Shown in pieces: positions 46,980 to 58,545 of a stretch of DNA of 64,000 nucleotides. Both the position numbers and the translations under genes were made by a program. The stretch comes from Stenopsyche tienmushanensis (lineage: Eukaryota > Arthropoda > Insecta > Trichoptera > Stenopsychidae). Below the pieces are notes generated by a model, which saw nothing but the letters and a program-made list of their open reading frames with translations, was not told where the DNA came from and searched no databases. The stretch covers positions 1,240,001 through 1,304,000 of the forward strand of contig WACJ01000523.1 of NCBI GenBank assembly GCA_008973525.1, given 5' to 3'. How positions within the stretch are numbered: the first letter of the stretch is position 1; each line of letters begins with the position of its first letter.

Positions 46980-47830
46980 TAAATTTTATGATTTTTTTTG
47001 TTGTTATATCTAGAACTCTAATAAAACCTTTCAAACAGAATTAATTTTGGCAAAAATCCATCCATGCAGTGCAGCACTTGTATCAAAAATATTCGTACAA
47101 TTTTATTTTATACAAAAAAAAAAATGATTTCTTAAATTTCTCGAGAAATCAAAAAATATGTGTACTATTTTGTATTCTATGAAAAAAAAGTCATAAAAAT
47201 TCGATATTTCTTTATGGAAAAACATGTTAGGGTTATCAAAAATACGCTATTGTTTGTATTAAATAAACAATACTTAAGTAGTAGTACTAAAACAAACAAA
47301 AAAACTTAAACAACACCATGTAAAAACAATGGTTTTCTTTATTCATGCTTTTTCTTCGATATATTCTTCACAACTTCATAGTTAGGGATTCTGATTTCTC
47401 GATGATTTTCAATTTTATTTCTCAAATTTCTTGAGAAATTTTGATTAAAAAAATATTTTTTATAAATTTGATTTTCTTAGTATATAGATATTTTTATGAC
47501 CGAATGAATAAGCTCAAGACGTATCTTTTGTTTGTTAAGAAAATATACAAATTTGAAAGTAAGAAATTTGTGAACATTTTTGTGACATTTCTTGTGACAT
47601 TTCTTGTGACTCCAATAAAAACATTTTAAACAGAATGCATTTTGGCAAAAACCCACTCAAATGCAATGCAGCGCTTGTATAAAAAATATTCAAACAAAAT
47701 TTATTTTATACAAAAAATGATTTTTGAAATTTCTCGAGAAATCAAAAAATTTCTCGAGAAATATTTTTTTTCGATTTTGCGTATTTTTCGAAAAATCATC
47801 AAGAAATAATTCTCGAGAAGAAACACTACT
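46980..47830. repeat. Diverged direct duplication with TTTCTCGAGAAA palindromes
   Basis: About 150 bp around 47010-47150 recurs at 47605-47745: CAGAAT then TTTTGGCAAAAA, GCAGTGCAGCACTTGTAT versus GCAATGCAGCGCTTGTAT, then TTTTATACAAAAAA. Each copy ends in ATTTCTCGAGAAAT (47136-47149, 47729-47742), with a third palindrome at 47749-47762. No coding sequence. The family is unknown to me. Confidence 0.6.
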
Positions 47831-49290
47831 TCCATCCCACACTGTTGTTACTGATAGATGATGATGTCATTAACATTAACATGTTTATATAGATCTTTAT
47901 CAACAAACAATTGTTAATCTAAATGAAGAACTAATGTCTTAATATATCAACGATCAAAGCAAATATGAGCGTTGTGAAAGTCAATTCATATTAAATATAG
48001 TATTTTTAGCTTCCTGGATCATTTTGGTGGGGGCTTTTCCATAATGAGCCATCCGGGACGATTATTATATTTGCAGTCCATTCACGAATATATTTTTCCA
48101 AGAAACCTGTATTTGGTTGAGTCCACAAATGTCTACAATGTTACTTGGTTTATAATTTATAAACGATTTAATATTAACATGTATGTCGTTGTTGATGTGA
48201 AATGAGAACAAGCAATGCATATTGCAATAATTAGCTGCGTATTGCCGACAATTACTCAATGGCCCTTGGATTTGTAGAATAATTACATAAAAGAACATTC
48301 GCAATAATTATAGTTATGAAGGATTTGTATATGTTTTTTTAAAATTAAATATAGCACATGAAAAATGCATAACAATACAAGATTGCATAGCAAAAGTTAT
48401 CAAGCGTTCAATTGGAATTTTTATATTAATATATGTTTGGGGTTGTTTTATAATCATTTTTAAAGCATATAATATTTAAATTGAATCAAATATATATTAA
48501 TATTCAAGATCGAATCAAATACGTTGTGAATTTACGCAATTAAATTCATAATTTTGCAAGCCAACAGCCATTTTCCCTTTCTAATATGTTACGCAATAAA
48601 GTGCCCCGTACACCTTCGATGATGCATTTCCTTCTTTCCTCGATAGCGCGCCTCGCCGACGCGACCCTGATACATTTTTAATATCAAAACAAATGGAAAG
48701 GATAATAGGAAATATTCGCGTCCACATCCGCATCCGTGGGCGTCCATTAATTGATCGCTCGCAAAAAAGCGCTCTGTAAATCATCGCATAATCCGCGACC
48801 TTCATATCCAAATGGTGAATGTCTGCCCGGTGAAAATCTTCACGGTCGCACATATTCATCAGCATGCTCTGAAAGTCGTACTTTTGCGAAACGAAAAGTG
48901 GACGGCGCCGCATCCGCAAAAAATGATCGATCCTCCGTTTAACATCTGCATGCGCTCAAATTTTATCAGATTTGCCACTCAATTCGAATAGTAATCGAAT
49001 TATATTCGAATGATTGATTCATCGTAGAAAAACTCGTATTTTAAGCACATTAAAGCAATGTGATACTTTCATTCGATAATTATATTTGATGGTTCGACGA
49101 GAATACGATTAATTTATGAGAGAAAACGCATGCTCTTTACCGGCATCAGGGTCGGGCTTGACGATACTTAAGGGAAAGTCTCGCCCTTGTGAATGAACCA
49201 AACAAAATTTTGTTCATCTGATTTTATTCCATTTTTAGACTATTTTTCAGCCCAACAGTTGAGTAAACTACGAGGGCGGTCCCAAAAGTA
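47831..49290. other. Intergenic, partly CpG-rich
   Basis: Mostly AT-rich. At 48580-48950 the composition changes (CGCGCCTCGCCGACGCGACC). A 112-codon minus ORF covers it without a domain. It may be regulatory. Confidence 0.45.
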
Positions 49291-49319
49291 TCCAACCTAA
49301 CAAAGAAAACACCAAAAAA

Positions 49320-49770
49320 ATGCAAAAAATATTTCATCATATCAGATTTAAATCCATCATTTTTAAAAGGCACCTACGGTTTAAGACTTTGCTTTTCAAG
49401 TTTAGGACTTTTCCTGATCTCGGAGCTTGCCCGTACAGATATCCGCTCATGGAACTTATTCGTCGTATCAGCGGTCCGAAAAATGGACCGGTTGGATACA
49501 GGAGACATTGTGGCCACCTTTTTTAGGACTTTTTGAGGCATTTTTGGTGCAAAAATACTTACTCAGGGCCTTCTATGTTGTTAACGATCATGGAAGCAAA
49601 CCTAATGGCAAAAATATATAGGTGGCTTGCGCCAAATAAGGTCACAAATGAGACTAGATTTCTTCCCACCCATAAACTTATATATCTATTTATCTTAGTA
49701 ATTTATTTGATCTAGTTTTAATTTACAATATATATGTATATATCTTAGCTAGTTTTTCCCCCGCATTTAG
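49320..49770 (+). mobile_element. LINE 3' end, copy 3
   Basis: It matches 29.2-29.53 kb: TTAAGACTTTGCTTTTC, GATCTCGGAG, TCGTCGTATCAGCGGTCCG, GGCTTGCGCCAAAT, then the tail TATATATCTTAGCTAG. The protein-like remnant ACPYRYPLMELIRRISGPK is shortened relative to copy 2. It appears to have inserted into, or next to, the mariner at 49.75 kb. Confidence 0.75.
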
Positions 49771-50130
49771 AGCGCAAATGACCACTCGAAGTTGAGTCCG
49801 TTATGAAATAATAGAACCATATTTTATCCATGGATATGAATCGACGCAAAAACTTGTCTTTAATGCTGTGAAACATCGCTAAATACTCGATTGAAACGAT
49901 TCCACTGTGAGCAAATACGGCACTTATATTGCGCACAGCTTTCTCATGTGCAAATTTTTAGCCAATATGCGATGTATAGCACTTTTTTAAACGCTTATCA
50001 TATCTGTTATCTCATGCACTTTTAGTTGTTGGTCATCCAATACCATTTTGTGGATTTTCTCCACCATTTCTGGCGCGGTCCATGAGTAATTTCTTTCATG
50101 TTTACAAATTCACCGAGAACGTTCAATATT
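49745..50130 (-). pseudogene. Mariner transposase relic
   Basis: On the minus strand, starting at 50100: ARNGG-type helix-turn-helix remnants (EMVEKIHKMVLDD in one frame), then after a deletion YLAMFHSIKDKFLRRFISMD followed by KIWFYYF. The last is the first-Asp box MDETW decayed to MDKIW. It is cut off by the LINE 3' end at about 49770. Confidence 0.8.
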
Positions 50131-50319
50131 GATGTTTGTCAAACAAATACTAAACAATGTAGCATCTTCAAATTTGAAACTTGAGCTTTATATGGTAGAT
50201 ACTTTCTATCATGGTAGTTTTTAAACTATAATCATGGTTCGTCGCGAATTTATATTGAAGTTATATAAATTCTGAAGCTGCATTGTGTAATATCCTATCG
50301 ATAATAATAAGGATTTCCG

Positions 50320-51125
50320 CTATCGATCCACTGTTGCAATGTGCCAGTCTGACGGAATGGAGTGCTTCCATCGACGGATGGAAGAGATGCTGCAGTCGGT
50401 CCTAATGAGGTTACAGATCTCGAGTTAAATGCCGTTCGCCTTGATCAGAATGAGACATTTCGATGTGGAAACCGAAGCAAAATACGCATAAATTCAGAGT
50501 TTTTACGTCCGAGTGTGACCTTAACCATTAGATGAGCCGCATTACGCAACTGAAGCTCCAGATACGCATCGCCTTAATTGTCACGAGAGCCATGTCGCAT
50601 CTGTTGAAAATGTCTTCGGCGGCGAGCAAAACCTGCTGCGAAGCAGCTGATGAAATGTCGCTTACCTTCAGAGCAATTACACTCGTTTCGACAGGCGCCT
50701 TTGCGAACGTGTATGGGCTACCAGTAAATCACCTGATTGGTCGATCGGCGAATTTAATAGACCAATCGACGTTGCGAAATAAATTCAAACATTTGGACAT
50801 AACGAATAGAAATGTTCGATGCTGTTCTAGAGCGTTCGATTGTCTGCCCGTTATGTTAATGACTAGGAAGGGTTAAGTAGGAAGTGAACGTTCAGGGTGC
50901 GGCCTCACGGCGGACTTGTTGATCAAAATGCCTAATTATTGCAAATATTTCCTGACGATTGATCGCATTCTGCGGAGACAAGTCCTTGATGGCAACATTC
51001 AGCTCGCCAATGCGATAAACTTCCTGGGAGTTACGTCGCCGCGGTTGGAGTTACAGATTACGAAAAGACGCGGTCGCGATGCAAGCATAGCAGAACTGCG
51101 GTACAAAATTGGAGCAAATTGAAAC
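50320..51125. other. GC-richer coding-like island, unidentified
   Basis: ORFs on both strands overlap. Plus: 50532-50876 (114 codons) and 50916-51122. The minus strand looks more protein-like: FAKAPVETSVIALKVSDISS then AASQQVLLAAEDIFNRCDMA (about 50725-50550), and VYRIGELNVAIKDLSPQNAI then NRQEIFAIIRHFDQQVRREA (about 51025-50900). These are in different frames with stops between, so either exons of a minus-strand gene or a decayed insertion. A GAAG|GTAAGC donor-like site follows IALK. I cannot name the family. Confidence 0.35.
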
Positions 51126-51595
51126 GAGGGATTGACAACCCATTAGATTTTACAAATAAAAACATATTTAAATACAACAGAATATTTTGCTGCGATTTTT
51201 ATATACGATATTATATCACTAATCGCCAGCGACTCACCGGTGAGTCACAATGTTTTTTTCATGGAAAGCCAAATATTTTTAAAAACCAAAAATTTTTATA
51301 CTAGGGACACATATTGGAGAATCCAAAAATGTCTTTACATTTTAATAGATCTTAATGTTTCAATGTTTAAGTCAGAATTAGTGTTTCTTCTCGTGAATTA
51401 TCTCTCGAGAATTTTTTTTTGATTTCTCGAGAAATTTTAGAAATTAATTTTTACGATACAAAATAGAAATATTTTTTATACAAATACAATACATACTGCA
51501 AAATTTGTTCAATTAATATTAAATCCGAGCTAGATTCTACTTTCAGGGAGTCTGCTCCTTCGTTTACAACAGTAAAATGTTGAATGGCAGAATTT
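51126..51595. other. Intergenic with palindromes
   Basis: It contains the second 16-bp palindrome GACTCACCGGTGAGTC (51231-51246), followed by AATCCAAAAATGTCTTTACA, and an ATTTCTCGAGAAAT palindrome at 51422-51435. Confidence 0.6.
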
Positions 51596-51599
51596 AAAC

Positions 51600-51910
51600 G
51601 AGGCCGTACGAGCTTTTATAAAATAAAACTAAAAAAAATTAGCTAAGATAACAGCATAAATTAGTAAGATATATAAATATATATGTTTATGGGCGAGGGG
51701 AAGTCCAGACTCGTTCTTGTCCTCATTTGGCGCGAGTCACTTATGCAAACTAGCCTCTAAGGAAGCTTCCGTGATCGTACAAATCATAGAAAATACCGCA
51801 AAAAGCCCCAAAAGAGGACAGAGTGGTGGCAAAAACTATGTGTCCAATCGGTCCGCTTTTCGGACCGCTGACATGACGAATGAGAGCCTCGCGATCGGAC
51901 GCCTTATCTG
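51600..51910 (-). mobile_element. LINE 3' end, copy 4
   Basis: The reverse of copies 1-3: AGTCTCATTTGGCGCG-like sequence near 51715-51735 and CGGACCGCTGACATGACGAA at 51863-51882. Minus orientation, 3' untranslated part only. Confidence 0.7.
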
Positions 51911-52435
51911 AACATGTCTACAGAACGATTACGAACTCTCATTACAAAACGTTGAAAATATTGTTGTCTTTATTTTATTGCAGGCTTATGCCGCAACTCT
52001 CGACCGGGTCGATATTCTGCATTTTGCTTTTGCGCCCCAAGCCCAGTTACGCCCGTGGCGGGCGCTTACTTTGCCACCGCCTTGTCACGGACCTGTATTT
52101 ATATGCAATACTTTATTGTTATACATACATATTGTGCTATAACATAGGAGAGGAGGTTATTAACCAAATTGGTGTTTGATTTGCAATGTGCAAACAATTC
52201 TGTTTCCGAACTTTATTTTCGAAGACTCAAATATGGGAATGATGATTATAGTCAAAATATACATTTTTCTGTTGAGCAAAAATCCTTAAATTCTACGAAC
52301 AATAAATTGATGCATCTATAATCTGGGCTATTTACGTTTATGTGAGGGTGTATTATGTTTGATGATATATTAAGAGGATCCGAAAGTATTAGATGGAAAA
52401 CTAGAAAAACACACACAAAGATGTTTATGGTGAAG
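51911..52435. other. Intergenic, nothing recognised
   Basis: It includes a GC-rich 90 bp at 51985-52095 without a recognised feature. Confidence 0.5.
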
Positions 52436-52439
52436 TGGT

Positions 52440-52640
52440 CCACGGATGCCAATATTGGTTCCAAAATTTTTTAAAAAAAGTGAACGGGGAGGAGCTTTGA
52501 ATTTTGTTAACGATGCACTAAATCCCCTAATTGAATCAGATCCACGACAAACAATCTAGGATTTATCGCAAAGACTGGGATTGAATTGGGACCATTTAAA
52601 ATTCATCGGCAAAACGAATAGGATGGGTGTTACATGGGGT
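52440..52640 (+). pseudogene. Mariner N-terminal relic
   Basis: The plus strand reads ALNPLIESDPRQTI, stop, DLSQRLGLNWDHLKFIGKTN, the second helix-turn-helix of a mariner, closely similar to the 38.1 kb relic (SLIESDPQQTIKD). Confidence 0.75.
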
Positions 52641-53220
52641 AGGATGGATACCGCACGCCGCATATCGAATACAACAAAAATATTATATTTTTGAATAGCA
52701 TTATAACTGGTGTAACGTAGAGAAAAAATTAAAGGAATCATTAGGATTAGAACCACACCCTCCAACTTAAATAATAAAAAAGATTATTTTGTGTATATGG
52801 TGGGATATGTGGGGAATAATTCATTATGTTTTGCATTAATAATAAAAAATGATCAAAAAGAAGTCCCATTGCATCCTTCTTATTCACGGAACCTCTCCTT
52901 AACGGATTTCCACCCGTTCAGGTCCATGGGGCACAGCCTGAGGAGGAAATGATTCATTTTTTACTACATTTGCGAATACTTTCGGGTCGCCCTAATATTT
53001 ATGTATGCATTTATAATTTGCTAAGTCAACAGCCCACTTAATTCGATCGAGGAAGAATGAATGGTATGTCGTAGTAGCATGATGCATTTGTGTCGTTTAT
53101 CAGCCATAGCATGTAACAGAATACTTTCCAATCGTTATAAAGCAGGCTCCTATTCATTCATGTCGAGGATGCAAGATGCGTTCGGCGATTAAGTTTTGAT
53201 TTAATAGGCAAAAAAGGTTG
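52641..53220. other. Intergenic, nothing recognised
   Basis: AT-rich with no supported feature. Confidence 0.55.
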
Positions 53221-53239
53221 TCAACAGACGTAATAGTGG

Positions 53240-53290
53240 TGCACGAGCTGCGCGCGGAGTGCGCATGCGCGCCGCTGCGATTTCAACATT
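53240..53290 (+). promoter_or_regulatory. CpG-rich patch with NRF1/Ewg-like palindrome
   Basis: GCACGAGCTGCGCGCGGAG then GCGCATGCGC at 53261-53270. The latter is the full palindromic NRF1 (insect Ewg) binding consensus. A second CpG-rich block lies at 53445-53565. No gene start could be tied to it. Confidence 0.35.
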
Positions 53291-54834
53291 TATCACCTTT
53301 GCATACGAATCGATCTTTTGCAAGAGAAAGTGCTGTGTTTCATGAAATCCGTGTCGAAAGCCTTTTTAAAATTCACATTAAATAAATTTATCGGCACGTT
53401 TAGACACATTTCGGCCTATTATCTTTACGAAATAAGCTGTTGCAAATCGCGCGGGGGCAATTTGCGCCGTGGACATCCGCCGACATCCGTCGACTCCCGA
53501 TTCTGTCACCAGACGGCCCACAGACGGAGCTTCGCCGGGCGTCCACTGGGCGGCGCACCATTCGCTTTTAACCCTTTCAGATCACACTTTTTCCTTTGGG
53601 AAAACAATTTTCTTTTAAAAAAATCAATTATCCGGAATAAAAAGAAAGCGGAAAAAATATTTTATTATTTCTAAGCTCATTTTTCAAGAAAAAACAGCAT
53701 GTACATTACAATGTACAAATGGTCTAGAACGGTGTAAATTAATTTTTAAATTGCTAAACCGGTTTATAAAATCAATATATAACAATCACAAAATTAAAAA
53801 TATTATAAAGATGTATTTTAATAGAAAAAAACACTGTTTTTCAAATCAAAATATTAATATCAGATATACAAAAGATCCCAAATACAATAATACATAAATT
53901 AGCCCACAGAATTATTTAAAAATACCAAGAACATTGCAATGCGCACATGGATTGAAACGAGTCAAATCGCTTCTAATTGACGTTTGCTATGTTTATCCAC
54001 AATTTTGGTCTTAATAGCATTCGGCGCATGCATTTACAGCTCGAATTGATTACGGTCGTTGATGCAAATCAGTGATTTCATCGCAAAAAAAAAACCAACG
54101 ATATATTCACCTGTATTTTTGCCTCGATAAAGGTCACTACACCGCGTCCAAATCTTTGGCATTCTTATAAATTAGTTTTAGAACGTCATTCGACATTTTT
54201 TATCGATCGGACTATAAAATGGACGTTATGAAGAGACAAAAAAATATATTTGACCATGACCATTCGTCACTGCTCAGGAATATTTATGCGAAACGCAGTT
54301 CCATTAGTTTAATGACAGATTTATTATCCGCCATAAATTGTAGCATTTGCGTTTGCATAAAATATTCGGAGAATAATATGTATTTCTTGGAATATATTGA
54401 CGAGGTTGTACTATTTTGGAAATGTATTTGATGGAGCATTTATGTTAAAAACGGAGAAATCTGCTTCAGGCTAAAAATCTCACAAGAACCATTTGGCGAT
54501 CAAGGTTGTGTGTTTTAAGATTGATTTAAAATGATTCGTTATATAAAAAATGATCACCTGCTTATTTCTAAATCGTATTGATTATATTGCAATATATATA
54601 TATACAGGAAAAATTACAAACAGTCTTGCAAAAATAAAAAAAAAACATGAGATTAACTCGGGCGTCCGAGATAGTCTTATACGTACTGACTATCGGATGA
54701 TAGCTCCAAAAGAATCAAAGTGGCATACAACAGATGCAATTGCTAGAGATGAATGAAATAAACATTACTCAAAACTTCAAGAACAATCAAAAAAATAGTA
54801 AGAGAAGTTGGGTATAAAAGGGTTAAAAGTATTG
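53291..54834. other. Intergenic, nothing recognised
   Basis: The plus ORF 53318-53674 (118 codons) crosses the CpG-rich block but has no domain. The rest is AT-rich. Confidence 0.45.
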
Positions 54835-55228
54835 GGATCCGACCGCGCGTCTCGGCCGCGAGAAGGTCTGATCTTATATATCTGAATAGACTGGCGTCGA
54901 ATAGAAAGACTCTCTAAATAACTGTTTATTCCACACGAGAGAGAGATCTGGCTGCAGGAGGGACGACCTCCCGCAGCCAAGGCTAACCGACGACTCCCCC
55001 CGACTCCCGCCTCCTGCGCGTCACTATTCAACCGGCAACGGTGTATGCGCAAGAAGCGATCCGTCCGTATGCAGGTGCAATATCTCCGTAGGGCCACAAG
55101 AGATGGCGCTGTTAAAATAACACATTGCACCTGAAGAGAGACGGAAGATGTCGCTGTTAATCTGGCGAATTAAATCTGCTCAGATTAACAGCGCTACTAC
55201 GTGGGGATGGTAAATCGCCCACGCTACA
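54835..55228 (-). mobile_element. Solo LTR, best copy
   Basis: On the minus strand it starts TGTAGCGTGGGCGATTTACC at 55228 and contains AACAGCGCCATCTCTTGTGG, CTTGGCTGCGGGAGGTCG, a GGAATAAACAG poly(A)-like site near 54930, then a GC-rich tail to about 54835. No internal region adjoins. The outer end is approximate, and no target duplication could be confirmed by eye. Confidence 0.7.
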
Positions 55229-55585
55229 GATTCATAATCTGAATTTAAAATCAAACCTTCATAATAAATATTCAGAAATCAATCCAATTTCATAATACAT
55301 TTCGGAATTTTAACAACAGGGTCCATGCCCCCGTGCTGTTCTATGGTCTGTTCTGACTACCCCCCCCCCCCCCCCTTTTCATTCCGCACACTCTAAAAGA
55401 AGGCAAGATTCCCGCAGGAAGTCCGATTTCAGACTTCGAATTTATTCCCCACAGGCGTAGGATTGCATCCTCCCCTGGGATTTTATGGGTGGGCACTGTA
55501 GAGTGAAATACCCACCTGGGACTATATACCAATAGTGGCGAATTTAGCACTTTAGGGGCCCTTGGCGCAATTTGTGTTTGAGCTT
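55229..55585. other. Spacer with C16 homopolymer
   Basis: A run of 16 C at 55360-55375. CAATAGTGGCGAATTTAGCA near 55530 resembles the hAT-like end found at 18.27 kb. Confidence 0.6.
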
Positions 55586-55851
55586 CAGTGGCGTATTTAC
55601 CTACAAGCGCAAAAGGCGCACATTTCGGGCCTTCAAAATTCAGGGGGCCTCAAAAAGGTTTTAACCCAACGTGAAATTAATGTTTTTCTTTGGAATATGC
55701 GGCGTGTAGAAATCGTAGCTGGAGCAGCAAACTTCAACTGTAAAACCAGGCCGTTTATCGCCTACATGCCGCATAATAGTGAAATCGTAATAGGAAATCT
55801 CAGACTGAAATCAAATGGGCTCTGAGGCCTCAAACATAAAATGCGCCACTG
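55586..55851 (+). mobile_element. 266-bp hAT-like MITE
   Basis: The ends are CAGTGGCGTATTTAC and AAATGCGCCACTG, an imperfect inverted repeat of the CAGTGGCG type. The interior has CATTTCGGGCC and GGGGGCCTCAAAAAGG, phrases that recur near 18.1, 56.6 and 57.65 kb. The 8-mers on the two sides do not match. The 87-codon ORF inside is not a gene. Confidence 0.65.
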
Positions 55852-57502
55852 GGCCACCTGATAGTAGGTAGTGACAGAAAATTTGCACAAATTTCTACTA
55901 AAAGCTAATATTTTGTAGTGAATACACCTCTTCTGACATAAAGGTTGCAATCTGTAAAAATGGTCCCGACCCACGAGTCGGCTGCGTTGAACGACGGAAC
56001 ACGTTTATGATTTAATTCGCTTGGTGATAGAGGTTGAAATGATGCAAGTGATCAATAAAAGGTCGAACAGAAGGGGCCCTAGAAGCGTTGGGAGTGGGGT
56101 TGAAGAGCTGGTCGTCTGAGGAGGTCCTTCTCTGTAGGGGTCTGCTTGACAACTTTTGTCGTACTGAACACCTTTTCTTCCCAGCGTAATATCTTCTTTG
56201 GCGTTGTGAAATTCCGGCGTTTACTTTGGTCGTCTTTTTTTTGATAGTCAAGCTTAATGGCTCACTTCGATTACTGCCGAATCTCTTTTTGAAAATCTCT
56301 TAGGAGGTCGGGAATGGCATCTTTTTGCAGAAATCTCTTCTTGAAAGTAGAAAATCCGAATCTGATAGGTTGGCAATTTTCCCAAGATTTCCTTCCACGT
56401 TACAATTTGTTTCGGTCAGTGATTTTACAATGGAAATCAGGAAAGTTACAGTCTACCAAGCTTTCAATGTTGCAGACATTAAAATCAATTTTCGAAATCT
56501 TATATTATTTACAATATTAAAACAACAAAATGAGAAAAAATCAGCTTTGTGTAATGGGAATAATTACATGATTAATGTCACTGCCTCTTGTATTATGAGC
56601 CCATTTGGTTTGGGGCCCTCTAAAGCTTGTGAGGCCCCCTTGAATTTTGTATGGCGCGTTTTGCATTATTTGTTTCGGACGATAAAAATGCATACCTCCT
56701 GATCCATAAAAGAAATGAAAGCGAATCGATGACGCAATGGACTCATTAGACAAGAATGATTTAAAAAAATGGAAAACCATTGAATGCTGATTTGCACAAA
56801 AAAAATGTAAACGATCATCGATAAAAATACGTCGGCGGAAATGATGCGTTGTTTTAGTGCCGATCCAGTTCCGGAAGCCTTCAAATTCTCGGAGCGATTT
56901 GTAGAAAGCCTTAGAACGTTTCAAAGAAAGACGAAAGTGTTTCGAAAGTGACAACTTCCCAAGGTAGCGACATGAATCGTAAGAGCCTTAGAACGGTCAG
57001 ATCTCTGGACGTACCGCGAATGTAAAATGACCGTGAAAGCGATTGACGTAAGATAAGACTGGAAGCCATTGTGCTGTTGGGTCAGAGCGGAGCGTCTAGG
57101 AAGCATATTGATGCGTGTTGGGTAAAAAAAACGTCGGGATTGTTGAGCAAGTCGCCCGGGGCGTCGGGTGGGGCCTCGACCCTGGTGAGATCGGCTCGCA
57201 AATGTCATAGGTGGGCAATTAAAGCCGATGAGTTATCATGTTAACGAATTAAGTTGCGGAGCCATAGGTCATGAGGTCGAGCTTTGTATACAAAAAGCAT
57301 TGCATAATTCATGACTGATGCTTCTGACAAGAATCTTCGGATTTGTATTCATACGTTTCATTATTAAATAATTATTTGGTAATTATAATAACTAATTAAG
57401 CAGGTATATTGATGGTCTTTTCGGCGACTATTCATGTTAAAAATGTCTTGCGAAGCGAGTTTTTTTTAACCGTGCCCTCTTTCTTCATTGCTGAGCATAT
57501 AC
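55852..57502. other. Intergenic with GGCCC-type repeat scraps
   Basis: GGGGCCCTCTAAAGCTTGTG then AGGCCCCCTTGAATTTTG (56610-56650) resembles the interior of the hAT-like family at 55.6 kb. Overlapping ORFs of 70-137 codons (56325-57208) have no domain. Confidence 0.45.
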
Positions 57503-57529
57503 GGTACCGACAACAAGTTTGGAAACACC
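57503..57529 (+). repeat. Tc1-type terminal repeat
   Basis: GACAACAAGTTTGGAAACACC-like, as at 26568 and (reversed) 8018. No transposase nearby. Confidence 0.5.
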
Positions 57530-57634
57530 TAGCATTATCGATTTTTAGGGAAAAATAGAACAATTAATCATTGCAAATAATTTCATTCTTTCTTATTTTC
57601 AATACTTAAAAGCCTTTTTGCTTAATAATATAAA

Positions 57635-57680
57635 ATCAGTGACGAATTTAGTACTTGAGAGGCCCTTGGCACAATATGAA
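57635..57680 (+). repeat. hAT-like end fragment
   Basis: CAGTGACGAATTTAGTACTT then AGAGGCCCTTGGCACAA. It matches 55528-55570. Confidence 0.5.
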
Positions 57681-57779
57681 GAAACTCAAATTAAGCAAAT
57701 TAAATAACCAGATAAGACTATTTTTGGACAAAATCCACATATTAAATTTTTTTATTTAAAAAAAGAGCTTTATAAGTGT

Positions 57780-57900
57780 ACTAAAACCACTGTAACTTAT
57801 GAACTAAACATCAGATTGTTGTGAAATTTTGACACGTATCATTTGAAGGTTGCTACTTCCAAACAATAGTGGCACCAATTATATTTCATCTTACGAACTG
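57780..57900 (-). repeat. Mariner family B end fragment
   Basis: ACCACTGTAACTTATGAACT through GGTTGCTACTTCCAAACAAT to CATCTTACGAACTG. It matches the leader and terminal repeat of the B copies at 39.23-39.37 kb and 46.69-46.79 kb. Confidence 0.65.
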
Positions 57901-58545
57901 AAACATAATCCCAGACTTGTCTCCAATGGAGTTATTGGGGGATGAGATCGATCAAAAATCACGTGATTGTTTAGTTAAATTGCAATAATATCATAACAAA
58001 ATGATATAATAGTGTCATAAATATGCAAATATATAATTTAACTGGAAGTAAATTCATTATTTTTATGCAACACACAATCGTCAGTTGACCTTGGCTACAG
58101 GAAGATGTTGTTCCCGCAAGCTGATAACTGTAGTCTACCTGTCCATAAATTATATGAATTAGTTAAAACGACAGTATTTTTATTAGCACACGATCATCTT
58201 CATCCCACCGCTCGGCTGAAACACGACCCGATAGATAAACGAACCCGCGTGTGTTACATTATATATTTTTATCATATATCTTCTATTTAAAAATATAAAC
58301 AACGTAAAATATCACCTCAATTTGTATTTTAACTATACCTATAATAAATAAAGAGGAATATCCGTCATAATCTGAAGCATGAAATGGCCACGAGAGATTA
58401 AAGACTAGCTCGGATCTTGGTTCTGTAACAATTTATAACAACTGCCTGTTCGGGTTATTGGACCTATAATATGGAAATAAAAGCACAAATATACAACCAA
58501 GAGGTGTTCAAAAAATTAAAATATATTTTTATTTGTATGATACTG
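57901..58545. other. Intergenic with LTR scraps
   Basis: CTTGGCTACAGGAAGATG near 58090 and CATCCCACCGCTCGGCTG then ACACGACCCG near 58200 are reminiscent of the LTR family core and tail. Otherwise nothing. Confidence 0.45.

Noticed and set aside
56325..57208. Overlapping ORFs of 72-137 codons on both strands
   Set aside because: They contradict each other, have no domain or splice structure, and overlap hAT-like interior scraps.
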